Origin: UBA3103 sp002365855
GTDB lineage: Bacteria > Bacillota > Desulfotomaculia > Desulfotomaculales > Pelotomaculaceae
Assembly (NCBI GenBank): GCA_030627625.1
Contig: DAOURR010000032.1
Coordinates: 1-25,119 of the forward strand
Direction: 5' to 3'
DNA length: 25,119 nucleotides
The notes beneath the pieces are model-generated. The model was not told the DNA's origin and made no database searches. It worked only from the letters and a program-made list of their open reading frames with translations. Numbering within the stretch: position 1 is the stretch's first letter; each line of letters starts with the position of its first letter. Shown piece after piece: positions 7,107 to 14,129 of this stretch. The translations under genes were made by a program, and so were the position numbers.

Positions 7107-7991
7107 ATGTCTGCAGCATTAGAAAGAGCGGCTGTCCTGGTAGAGGCGCTGCCCTATATAAAAAAGTTCTACGGGAAAACTATCGTGATCAAATACGGCG
7201 GTCACGCCATGCTGAAACCGGAATTAAAGGAAGCGGTGCTTACCGACGCGGTTTTAATGAAGTATGTGGGCATGAACCCGGTGATTGTGCACGGCGGCGG
7301 CCCCGATATAACCAGCATGCTGAAAAGAGTCGGGATTGAATCCCGGTTTGTCGGAGGTCTCCGTGTTACCGACGAGGAAACCATGGAAATCGTGGAAATG
7401 GTCCTGGTAGGTAAGATCAATAAGGAAATCGTCTCCCGTATAAACCGTATTGGCGGGCGGGCTGTTGGTTTGTCCGGTAAGGACGCCGACCTGTTCGAGG
7501 CGGTCAAGAAATACCGCAGGATCATCACCCCGGACGGTGAGGAAATGGCTGATATCGGACTTGTAGGCGAGATCAGCGCGGTCAACCCTGAAATTGTATC
7601 CACGGTTATCTCGGAGGGATATATTCCGGTAATAGCTCCTGTCGCCGTGGGCAGGAACGGAGAAAGCTATAACGTTAACGCTGATTACGCGGCCGGTCGG
7701 CTGGCTGTGGCCCTTGGCGCGGATAAACTGATCATCCTCACGGACGTTGAAGGCATTATGTATGACAGGAATGACCGGGGTTCCCTGATTTCCCTGCTAC
7801 GAGTTGAGGAAGTGCCGGCCCTGATTGATAAGGGCATCATTGACGGTGGGATGATCCCAAAGGTTGAGTGCTGCCTTGAAGCCCTCTCAGGGGGGGTTAA
7901 CACCACCCACATCCTGGACGGCAGGGTCCCCCACTCTATTTTGCTTGAAGTGTTTACCGATAAGGGTGTCGGGACCATGGTCAGCAGGTGA
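7107..7991 (+). CDS. argB: Acetylglutamate kinase, arginine-sensitive type
   Basis: Phosphorylates N-acetylglutamate with ATP, the second and controlling step. Amino-acid-kinase fold, 294 aa from the ATG at 7107 (GGAGGG at 7095-7100, 6 nt away); the longer in-frame TTG at 7086 lacks a site. Motifs include IKYGGHAM (Lys about 29), VIVHGGGPDI, NVNADYAAG and the C-terminal DGRVPHSILLE. The N-terminal segment ALERAAVLVEALPYIKKFYG is the extra helix that joins dimers into rings in arginine-inhibited enzymes and is missing from the insensitive E. coli type. This fits a pathway with an acetyl cycle, where arginine inhibits the kinase rather than the synthase. Confidence 0.95.
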   Translation: MSAALERAAVLVEALPYIKKFYGKTIVIKYGGHAMLKPELKEAVLTDAVLMKYVGMNPVIVHGGGPDITSMLKRVGIESRFVGGLRVTDEETMEIVEMVLVGKINKEIVSRINRIGGRAVGLSGKDADLFEAVKKYRRIITPDGEEMADIGLVGEISAVNPEIVSTVISEGYIPVIAPVAVGRNGESYNVNADYAAGRLAVALGADKLIILTDVEGIMYDRNDRGSLISLLRVEEVPALIDKGIIDGGMIPKVECCLEALSGGVNTTHILDGRVPHSILLEVFTDKGVGTMVSR

Positions 7992-8074
7992 TCTGACCAC
8001 AGGAAAAATCTACGGCCGGGGATAATTCACTGCCTGCCTGCAGACCCATAGATACAAAAACGGAGGGGACTTTT

Positions 8075-9274
8075 ATGAACAGCTCGGAGATTATTAAACT
8101 TGGCGATCAATACCTGATGCGGAATGTCGGCCGGTTGTCCCTCGTTCCTGTCAGGGGAGAGGGCGCCCGGCTCTGGGACGCTGACGGTAAAGAATACCTT
8201 GATTTTGTCAGCGGTATTGCCGTCAATTCGCTCGGTCACTGTCACCCGTCTGTGGTTGACGCCATAGCGCGCCAGGCCGGGAAGTTGATTCACTGCTCCA
8301 ACCTTTATTACATCGAACCCCAGGTACTTCTGGCCAGGGAACTGGTGGAAAACAGCGCCATGGACAAGGCCTTTTTTTGCAACAGCGGCGCCGAGGCCAA
8401 CGAGGCGGCGATGAAGCTTGCCCGCAAGTATGCCAAACAAAAATACGGGCTGGAAAAAGTGGAAATCGTCACCGCCCTGCAGTCTTTTCACGGGCGCACC
8501 CTGGCCACGATTACCGCGACGGGGCAGACAAAATACCAAAAGGGCTTTGAGCCGCTGCCTGGAGGTTTCCGGTATGTGCCGTTTAACGACCTGGACGCCC
8601 TGGAGCAGGCCGTAGGACCGGCTACCTGCGCTGTAATGCTTGAGCCGGTTCAGGGAGAGGGAGGCGTTAACGTTGCTTCCCGTTCTTACCTGGAAGGCGC
8701 TAAGATGCTCTGCCAGGAGCACGGGGCCCTGTTAATTTACGATGAAATTCAGACCGGTTTGGGGCGTACCGGACGCTTTCTCGCCTACCAGCACTTTGGT
8801 GTGGAGCCGGATATCCTCACACTGGCCAAGGCGCTGGGCGGCGGCTTCCCCATTGGCGCCACTCTTGCCAAAGAGGAACCGGCTTCGGCTTTTCAGCCGG
8901 GAGATCACGCTTCTACCTTCGGAGGCAACCCGCTGGCCTGCGCTGCGGCACTGGCCACTTTAGAAGAGCTGCTGCAGGGCGGCGTGGTTGAAAATGCCGC
9001 AAGTGTGGGAGCCTATCTGTATGACAGGCTGTCCGGGATTGCCGGTAAATATGATTATGTTAAAGAGGTCAGAGGACTGGGGCTGCTATTAGGCATGGAG
9101 CTGTCCGTGGAAGGCAAGGACATTATCAGCGGCTGCCAGGAACAAGGGCTGTTATTAAACTGTGTGAATAACAAAGTCCTGCGTTTTATTCCCCCTCTTA
9201 CCGTCACACGTGCGGAAGTGGACCACGCTCTTGATATCCTGGAAAAAGTTATGGGCGGGATTAAGACCGAATAA
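8075..9274 (+). CDS. argD: Acetylornithine aminotransferase
   Basis: PLP enzyme of the class III aminotransferases, converting N-acetylglutamate semialdehyde plus glutamate to N-acetylornithine. 399 aa, the usual length. NSGAEAN (103-109) binds the cofactor phosphate, YDEIQTG contains Asp223, which contacts the pyridine nitrogen, and LAKALGGG contains Lys252, the Schiff-base lysine. CGGAGGGG lies before the ATG. Members can also act on succinyl-diaminopimelate or ornithine, but the arg context supports this role. Confidence 0.95.
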   Translation: MNSSEIIKLGDQYLMRNVGRLSLVPVRGEGARLWDADGKEYLDFVSGIAVNSLGHCHPSVVDAIARQAGKLIHCSNLYYIEPQVLLARELVENSAMDKAFFCNSGAEANEAAMKLARKYAKQKYGLEKVEIVTALQSFHGRTLATITATGQTKYQKGFEPLPGGFRYVPFNDLDALEQAVGPATCAVMLEPVQGEGGVNVASRSYLEGAKMLCQEHGALLIYDEIQTGLGRTGRFLAYQHFGVEPDILTLAKALGGGFPIGATLAKEEPASAFQPGDHASTFGGNPLACAAALATLEELLQGGVVENAASVGAYLYDRLSGIAGKYDYVKEVRGLGLLLGMELSVEGKDIISGCQEQGLLLNCVNNKVLRFIPPLTVTRAEVDHALDILEKVMGGIKTE

Positions 9275-9340
9275 AATTTAATAAATCATGTTAATCCTGT
9301 CCAATCAAGTTATTCTGTCAGGAAAGAAGGGATTTTTAAG

Positions 9341-10279
9341 TTGGGGCCTGTAAATATTATTTTAAAGGGGCGAGACCTATTAAGCCTGCATGATTTTAAA
9401 CCGGAAGAAATAACGGCAATCCTGGAACTTGCGGGGGAATTAAAAGAAAAACAGAAACTGAACATTCCCCATACCTATCTGCAGGGTAAAACTCTGGGGA
9501 TGATCTTTCAGAAGTCTTCAACCCGTACCAGGGTTTCCTTCGAAGCTGCCATGTACCACCTGGGGGGTTACCCGATGTTCCTGAGCGCTAATGACCTGCA
9601 GTTGGGGCGAGGGGAGACCATAGCTGATACTGCCAGGGTGCTTTCCCGCTACTTGGACGGGATTATGATCCGTACCTACGCTCAGTCAGACGTGGATGAG
9701 CTGGCCCTTCATGCCGACATTCCCGTGATCAACGGTCTTACCGACCTGCTGCACCCCTGCCAGATCCTGGCCGACCTTCTGACAGTGAAAGAACATAAGG
9801 GCAAACTGGCAGGGCTCAGACTGGCCTATATCGGGGACGGCAACAACGTCTGCCACTCCCTCCTTTTTGGCTGCGCCAAGGTGGGTATGCATATTTGCGT
9901 GGCTTCACCGGACGGTTTTAAGCCTAAGAGGGAAATTGTCCGCCAGGCGCGGGAAGACGCGGCCCCAAATACCCAGGTAGAAATCCTCACTGACCCGGTT
10001 GAGGCAGTAGCCGGCGCAGATGTGGTGGTCACTGATGTCTGGGCCAGCATGGGACAAGAGGCCGATCAGGCCAGGCGTATTGAAATATTCGCTCCTTACC
10101 AGGTTAGCACGGACCTCATAAAACACGCTAAACAAGATTACTTATTCCTGCACTGCCTGCCCGCCCACCGGGGCGAGGAGGTCGTTGCGGAAGTCATTGA
10201 CGGGCCGAATTCAGTTGTCTGGGATGAAGCTGAAAACAGGCTGCACACCCAGAAGGCCGTATTGGCCATGCTGCTGTAG
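9341..10279 (+). CDS. argF: Ornithine carbamoyltransferase
   Basis: Makes citrulline from ornithine and carbamoyl phosphate. 312 aa from a TTG. STRTR (60-64) and HPCQ (138-141) bind carbamoyl phosphate, the SMG loop (236-238) and HCLP (271-274) bind ornithine, and an RG follows, all as in anabolic enzymes. AAGAAGGGA lies about 9 nt upstream. No carAB genes are present between argD and argF, where related bacteria often have them, so carbamoyl phosphate must be made by genes outside the window. Confidence 0.95.
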   Translation: MGPVNIILKGRDLLSLHDFKPEEITAILELAGELKEKQKLNIPHTYLQGKTLGMIFQKSSTRTRVSFEAAMYHLGGYPMFLSANDLQLGRGETIADTARVLSRYLDGIMIRTYAQSDVDELALHADIPVINGLTDLLHPCQILADLLTVKEHKGKLAGLRLAYIGDGNNVCHSLLFGCAKVGMHICVASPDGFKPKREIVRQAREDAAPNTQVEILTDPVEAVAGADVVVTDVWASMGQEADQARRIEIFAPYQVSTDLIKHAKQDYLFLHCLPAHRGEEVVAEVIDGPNSVVWDEAENRLHTQKAVLAMLL

Positions 10280-10333
10280 TTAATCCGAAGTTAATAAATC
10301 CTTAACTCAAAAAATTAAAAGGAGAGTTTACAT

Positions 10334-11539
10334 ATGCCTAAAGTAGTGCTGGCCTACTCAGGTGGGCTGGATACATCCATCATTATCCCCTGGCTTAAAG
10401 AAAATTACGGCTATGAAGTTATAGCCATGGCGGCAGACCTCGGCCAGGGGGAAGAGTTAGACCCCCTGCACGAAAAGGCTCTAAAAAGTGGCGCAAGCAA
10501 GATCTATATTGAGGACGTCAGGCGTGAGTTTGTGGAGGAGTACATATTCCCTACGCTCAAAGCTGGAGCGGTCTATGAAGGCAAATACCTGCTGGGGACA
10601 TCCATGGCCAGGCCGCTGATTGCCAAAAAACTTGTGGAAGTGGCCATAAAAGAAGGGGCGGAGGCCGTGTCTCACGGCGCAACAGGCAAAGGCAACGACC
10701 AGGTTCGCTTTGAACTGGGAGTCAAGGCTCTGGCCCCCGGATTAAAAATTATCGCACCCTGGCGGGAATGGGATATCCGCTCCAGGGAAGACGCCATCGA
10801 CTACGCCAACGCCAGGGGCATCCCGGTGCCGGTGTCAAAGGACCGGCCTTACAGCATGGACCGGAATCTCTGGCACCTGAGCCACGAGGGAGCCGACCTG
10901 GAGGACCCCTGGAATGAGCCGCCCGATGATGTTCTGCTTATGATTACACCACCGGAAAAGGCCCCCGACAGGCCAACGTATGTCACTGTCGAATTCGAGC
11001 AGGGTCTGCCCGTCAAGCTGGACGGGGCAGCCCTCGACCCGGTCACCCTGATCCAGAACCTCAATGCGATCGCCGGGAAAAACGGCGTGGGTATCGTAGA
11101 TATGGTTGAAAACCGTCTGGTCGGAATGAAGTCGCGCGGGGTTTACGAGACACCGGCGGGCACCGTGCTCTTTATGGCACACCGGGAACTTGAATTGCTG
11201 ACCCTGGACCGCACCACCCTGCACTTTAAAGAGCTCGTTGCTTCCCGCTATGCCGAGTTGGTATATGATGGTGTGTGGTTCTCGCCTCTGCGCGAGGCTT
11301 TTGACGCTTTTGTGAACAGTACGCAGAAGACGGTTACCGGTACTGTGGCGGTGAAGCTTTACAAGGGCAACTGCACTCCGGCCGGCTCGAAATCCCCCTA
11401 CTCGCTATACGACCAGGAACTCTCCACATTTGGGCGCGAGGAAGTCTACAACCAGAGGGACGCTGAAGGGTTCATCAACCTCTTCGGCCTGCCGCTGAAA
11501 GTTAGAGCCCTGATGGAAAAGAAGTCCGGGCTGAGATAA
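10334..11539 (+). CDS. argG: Argininosuccinate synthase
   Basis: Joins citrulline and aspartate with ATP to argininosuccinate. 401 aa, the usual length. AYSGGLDTS at 7-15 is the ATP-pyrophosphatase P-loop. ATGKGNDQVRFE, PYSMDRNLWH and the STQKTVTGTVAVKLYKGN block are family signatures. AAGGAGAG precedes the ATG. Last gene of the argCJBDFG run, followed by the terminator at 11570-11650. Confidence 0.96.
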   Translation: MPKVVLAYSGGLDTSIIIPWLKENYGYEVIAMAADLGQGEELDPLHEKALKSGASKIYIEDVRREFVEEYIFPTLKAGAVYEGKYLLGTSMARPLIAKKLVEVAIKEGAEAVSHGATGKGNDQVRFELGVKALAPGLKIIAPWREWDIRSREDAIDYANARGIPVPVSKDRPYSMDRNLWHLSHEGADLEDPWNEPPDDVLLMITPPEKAPDRPTYVTVEFEQGLPVKLDGAALDPVTLIQNLNAIAGKNGVGIVDMVENRLVGMKSRGVYETPAGTVLFMAHRELELLTLDRTTLHFKELVASRYAELVYDGVWFSPLREAFDAFVNSTQKTVTGTVAVKLYKGNCTPAGSKSPYSLYDQELSTFGREEVYNQRDAEGFINLFGLPLKVRALMEKKSGLR

Positions 11540-11569
11540 CCGGCCTGGTTTATACTAAGTAGATATACT

Positions 11570-11650
11570 AAAAGAGCCCAAAATGAACTGACCCCCAAAA
11601 GTTGGACACATCTAATATTTGGGGGTGCACTTCACCAGGGCTCTTTTTTT
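11570..11650 (+). terminator. Terminator of argCJBDFG operon
   Basis: AAAAGAGCCC (11570-11579) pairs perfectly with GGGCTCTTTT (11638-11647), followed by a T run to 11650. The apical part is not a normal short loop: it is a second, imperfect hairpin made by the IS-end relic at 11584-11634. The stacked hairpins give a stem of more than 20 bp. Confidence 0.75.
11584..11634 (+). mobile_element. 51-bp relic made of two IS3-type (IS150-group) ends
   Basis: The left end TGAACTGACCCCCAAAAG followed by TTGGACA resembles terminal repeats of IS150-group IS3 elements. The right end, read on the other strand, is TGAAGTGCACCCCCAAA. The two ends face each other with only about 18 bp between them and no transposase. 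It sits inside the terminator loop of the arg operon. It could be an internally deleted copy or a MITE-like derivative. The identification is from memory of the family, not from a search. Confidence 0.5.
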
Positions 11651-11675
11651 AAGCAAATAAAAAACTGTAATAATT

Positions 11676-11718
11676 AGAGGAGCCTCATCATATTATGACT
11701 TTTAAGGCACTCTTTTTT
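11676..11718 (+). terminator. Second weak terminator-like hairpin
   Basis: AGAG-GA-GCCT (11676-11685) can pair with AGGC-A-CTCT (11705-11713) across an asymmetric internal loop, followed by six T. It may back up the arg terminator or be part of the leader of the next gene. Confidence 0.35.
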
Positions 11719-11763
11719 GGTATATCATTATAGAAAACGATGTCATAAAAAGAGGTACAATGG

Positions 11764-11946
11764 GTGAGTAAACTTGTCATCACATTTGTCTGTGAAAACA
11801 GGCATGACGTAGAAGCGGTAACCGTCGACCTGGCTAGGATGGGGGATGTTACCAGGGAAGAGATCTGGCAGCTTCTAACCAAAGGAACCCGCTGTAAAAA
11901 ATGCGGCAGCGAAAAATTTATTTACCGTACCCGCTACAAGGAATAA
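11764..11946 (+). CDS. Small Cys-containing (zinc-ribbon-like) hypothetical protein
   Basis: 60 aa from a GTG with AGAGGT (11751-11756) 7 nt upstream. The sequence has CENRH near the N-terminus (Cys10, His14) and CKKCGSEKF near the C-terminus, suggesting a single zinc-binding site, with an acidic middle helix (DVTREEIWQLL). The family is not recognised; possible roles are nucleic-acid or protein binding. It stands alone between the arg terminator and the promoter at 11959, which begins 12 bp after its stop. Confidence 0.65.
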   Translation: MSKLVITFVCENRHDVEAVTVDLARMGDVTREEIWQLLTKGTRCKKCGSEKFIYRTRYKE

Positions 11947-11958
11947 GCGAGAAAAGTA

Positions 11959-11988
11959 TTGACATTACCAATAAATGGGTGATATGAT
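11959..11988 (+). promoter_or_regulatory. Promoter of the 27-aa peptide transcript
   Basis: TTGACA (11959-11964) and TATGAT (11983-11988) with an 18-bp spacer. The predicted transcript runs from about 11995 to the terminator at 12206, roughly 210 nt. Confidence 0.7.
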
Positions 11989-11996
11989 GATTATCA
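11980..11996 (+). promoter_or_regulatory. Dyad over the -10 box (operator candidate)
   Basis: TGATATGATGATTATCA, with arms GTGATA/TATCAC when extended by one base on each side. It overlaps the -10 element and the likely start site. The right half resembles Fur-type half-sites, but the spacing does not match a full Fur box. The regulator is unknown. Confidence 0.4.
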
Positions 11997-12043
11997 CACT
12001 TCTCACAGGAGGTGAATAATAAATAGAAGGGGGTGATGGCTTA

Positions 12044-12127
12044 GTGACGAGAGAACTTATCAACGAAATCCTGGAAGACATCGGATTGGAATCTATTGCA
12101 GATGACGAGTCTAGAAAGGAGGGCTAA
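12044..12127 (+). CDS. 27-aa acidic peptide, hypothetical
   Basis: A GTG start preceded by AGGGGGTGAT (ending 12037, 6 nt away), which is nearly the full anti-SD complement, then 27 codons: an amphipathic acidic helix TRELINEILEDIGLESIADD and a charged tail ending EG. It has its own promoter (11959-11988) and strong terminator (12163-12206), so it forms a complete miniature transcription unit. A second AGGAGGTGA (12007-12015) has no start codon after it and may act as a ribosome-bound mRNA stabiliser. No family is recognised. Alternatively, the transcript acts mainly as a small RNA. Confidence 0.5.
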   Translation: MTRELINEILEDIGLESIADDESRKEG

Positions 12128-12162
12128 AGAGCTTTGGATAAACAACTAGGAAGCTTATAAGG

Positions 12163-12206
12163 GGAGGCAGGTAAGGAAAATGGACCTGCCTCCTCTTATT
12201 TTTTTT
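12163..12206 (+). terminator. Strong Rho-independent terminator
   Basis: GGAGGCAGGT (12163-12172) pairs perfectly with ACCTGCCTCC (12184-12193) over an 11-nt loop, followed by TCTTATT and a run of T. It ends the 27-aa peptide transcript. Confidence 0.85.
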
Positions 12207-12210
12207 ATAT

Positions 12211-12240
12211 TTGATAAATCAAAAACAAACATGTTACAAT
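12211..12240 (+). promoter_or_regulatory. Promoter of the 38-aa peptide-argH unit
   Basis: TTGATA (12211-12216) and TACAAT (12235-12240) with an 18-bp spacer. The -35 box lies within the dyad TTTGAT-AA-ATCAAA (12210-12223), a possible operator. No ARG box matching TGNATWWWWATNCA was seen here, unlike at argC. Confidence 0.6.
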
Positions 12241-12269
12241 AAGACGAAAAAATTATAGAGGTGATAGAC

Positions 12270-12386
12270 ATGAACAATAAAACCATCAAAATATTTATTA
12301 TGGTTTTGTTCCTGACAGTGATGATTGTTCCGGTTATTATGTTTGTAAACATAATACAAGGCAGGCCTGCGTTTATCTTCTTCTAG
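12270..12386 (+). CDS. 38-aa single-span membrane peptide upstream of argH
   Basis: ATG with AGAGGTGAT (12258-12266) just upstream. The protein has a short basic N-terminus (MNNKTIK), one long hydrophobic segment (IFIMVLFLTVMIVPVIMFV, about residues 8-27) and a short tail GRPAFIFF. Its TAG stop forms the first bases of the AGGAG that serves argH, so the two genes are probably cotranscribed and translationally coupled. No family recognised. It is too short for many gene finders. Confidence 0.65.
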   Translation: MNNKTIKIFIMVLFLTVMIVPVIMFVNIIQGRPAFIFF

Positions 12387-12399
12387 GAGTGTGTCAAAA

Positions 12400-13776
12400 A
12401 TGGCCAAGCTTTGGGGCGGTCGTTTCCAAAAGGGAACAGACCGGTTGGTGGAAGAATTCCACTCTTCTTTATCCTTTGATCAGAGACTGTATAAATATGA
12501 CATAGCCGGTAGCATTGCCCATGCTCGCATGCTTGGCAAAACCGGGATAATTACCGCTGAGGAATCCCAGTCCATTGTCGTAGGGCTGGAAGAACTGCTC
12601 TTCGAGATCGAGTCGGGGCGGACGGAGTTATCGCCCGATGCTGAAGACATCCATTCGTGTTTGGAGCAGCTTCTCATTGCGAAGGTCGGTGAAGTGGGCA
12701 AAAAGCTGCACACGGCACGCAGCCGGAATGACCAGGTTGCTCTTGATATCCGTATGTACCTGAAAGATGAAATCAGCCAATTAATTGTTTTGCTTCGTGG
12801 CCTGCAGGTATCACTGTTGAACCTGGCCGAAAAAAACATCGAGACTATGATGCCCGGCTACACCCATCTCCAGAGGGCACAGCCGGTAACGCTGGCGCAC
12901 CACCTGCTGGCCTATTACCACATGTTTCGCCGGGATGAGGACCGGCTGGCAGACTGCCGTCGCCGTGTAGACGTGATGCCGCTGGGTGCAGGCGCCCTGG
13001 CTGGAACCACCTTTCCCCTGGACCGGGGCTACGTGGCTGAGCAGCTGGGTTTTTCTGCTATTACCGGGAACAGTCTCGACGCTGTCAGTGACCGTGATTT
13101 TGCTGTGGAATTTGCGGCTGCCGCCTCATTGATCATGGTCCACTTGAGCCGGTTCTGTGAGGAGATCATCCTGTGGTCGACAGCTGAATTTGACTTTATC
13201 GAGCTGGATGACTCTTACAGCACAGGAAGCAGCATGATGCCCCAAAAAAAGAACCCGGATGTGGCCGAGTTGATTCGAGGCAAGTCCGGCAGGGTTTTTG
13301 GCGACCTTCAAACCTTGTTAACCATGTTAAAAGGCCTTCCTTTGGCCTACAACAAGGACATGCAGGAAGATAAGGAAGCCCTGTTTGACGCGGTGGATAC
13401 TGTGAAAAAGTGTCTGGTAGTGTTTAAGCCCATGCTGGAGACGATGAGGATCAAGAAAGAAAATATGGACTCAGCGACTATAGGAGGTTTTACCAACGCT
13501 ACTGACCTGGCAGACTACCTTGTTTCTAAAGGGCTGTCTTTCCGTGAGGCTCACGAAGTGGTGGGTAAGGTAGTCCTGTACTGTCTGGAGTCGGGAAAAA
13601 GCCTGGAGCAGCTAAGCCTTAAGGAATATAAAACGTTCAGCCTGCTGGCCGGGGAAGATATTTATGAGGCCATCAGCATTTCCCATTGTGTCAAAGCCAG
13701 GCAGGTACCGGGCGGACCAGCGCCTGATGAAGTTATGGAAGTCATAGCCAGGGCCAGGCAGCGACTGGCGGGATGA
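12400..13776 (+). CDS. argH: Argininosuccinate lyase
   Basis: Splits argininosuccinate into arginine and fumarate, the last pathway step. 458 aa from the ATG at 12400; the in-frame GTG at 12391 would be only 1 nt from AGGAG (12385-12389), while the ATG is 10 nt away. MAKLWGGRF is the usual N-terminus. HTARSRNDQVALD, PGYTHLQRAQPVTLAHH and GSSMMPQKKNPD (about 275-288, with the catalytic serine loop) are the three conserved regions of the fumarase/aspartase superfamily. It is separated from argG by two terminators and at least two small genes, and appears to have its own promoter. Confidence 0.96.
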   Translation: MAKLWGGRFQKGTDRLVEEFHSSLSFDQRLYKYDIAGSIAHARMLGKTGIITAEESQSIVVGLEELLFEIESGRTELSPDAEDIHSCLEQLLIAKVGEVGKKLHTARSRNDQVALDIRMYLKDEISQLIVLLRGLQVSLLNLAEKNIETMMPGYTHLQRAQPVTLAHHLLAYYHMFRRDEDRLADCRRRVDVMPLGAGALAGTTFPLDRGYVAEQLGFSAITGNSLDAVSDRDFAVEFAAAASLIMVHLSRFCEEIILWSTAEFDFIELDDSYSTGSSMMPQKKNPDVAELIRGKSGRVFGDLQTLLTMLKGLPLAYNKDMQEDKEALFDAVDTVKKCLVVFKPMLETMRIKKENMDSATIGGFTNATDLADYLVSKGLSFREAHEVVGKVVLYCLESGKSLEQLSLKEYKTFSLLAGEDIYEAISISHCVKARQVPGGPAPDEVMEVIARARQRLAG

Positions 13777-13796
13777 TAAGAATTTATTGAATGGCG

Positions 13797-13834
13797 ATGC
13801 GACAAGAGAGACTTCCCTTGTCGCATTTCTTTTA
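13797..13834 (+). terminator. argH terminator
   Basis: ATGCGACAAG (13797-13806) pairs perfectly with CTTGTCGCAT (13817-13826) over a 10-nt loop, followed by a T-rich run. The minus-strand gene at 13832-13963 ends a few bases from this hairpin. Confidence 0.8.
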
Positions 13835-13963
13835 TTCCCACCAAATATCAGTTGCTCCAGAGTCTTCGCCAAAATTATACAAAGGCATATCCTCCGGGTC
13901 CAGAGCCACATCACATCTTTTTGGTTCTGCGCTGGGGTGGAGTCCAGTTTTGTTCTCTTTCAC
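13832..13963 (-). CDS. 43-aa acidic hypothetical protein
   Basis: GTG start on the minus strand, preceded by GAGGAGGTG about 8 nt upstream, then 43 codons. The sequence runs KENKTGLHPSAEPKRCDVA, then LDPEDMPLYNFGEDSGATD, ending IWWE. It is acidic, Pro-rich, has one Cys and no membrane segment, and its composition looks protein-like rather than random. It stops 6 bp from the argH terminator stem and is divergent from the secreted protein gene at 14130. No family recognised. A weak TTAGAA/TAAATA promoter-like pair lies upstream. Confidence 0.6.
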   Translation of the reverse strand: MKENKTGLHPSAEPKRCDVALDPEDMPLYNFGEDSGATDIWWE

Positions 13964-14014
13964 ATTTTGTACACCTCCTCAATATTTAGAATGACCTTTT
14001 ATTCTTCTAACTAA

Positions 14015-14043
14015 TTGATACAGGGCAAATATTGTGGTAGAAT
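14015..14043 (+). promoter_or_regulatory. Promoter for the GHL10-like protein gene
   Basis: TTGATA (14015-14020), 17 bp, TAGAAT (14038-14043). Start near 14050 leaves a leader of about 80 nt before the TTG at 14130. The 13777-14129 gap otherwise holds the argH terminator and the 43-aa gene. Confidence 0.6.
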
Positions 14044-14129
14044 TCAACAAAAGTCTACAGCTACGACATAATAATACAAAGAATCATATTTCATATTGGA
14101 GAATCCTTTGTCTTCAGGAGGGAGATTCA

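Noticed and set aside
8027..8722. 231-codon open frame on the minus strand opposite argD
   Set aside because: Antisense to argD with no recognisable domain or ribosome binding site.
12134..12160. 8-codon ORF (TTG start) after the 27-aa peptide
   Set aside because: Has a ribosome-binding-like AAAGGAGG but is too short to support as a gene without conservation data; mentioned only in the finding.
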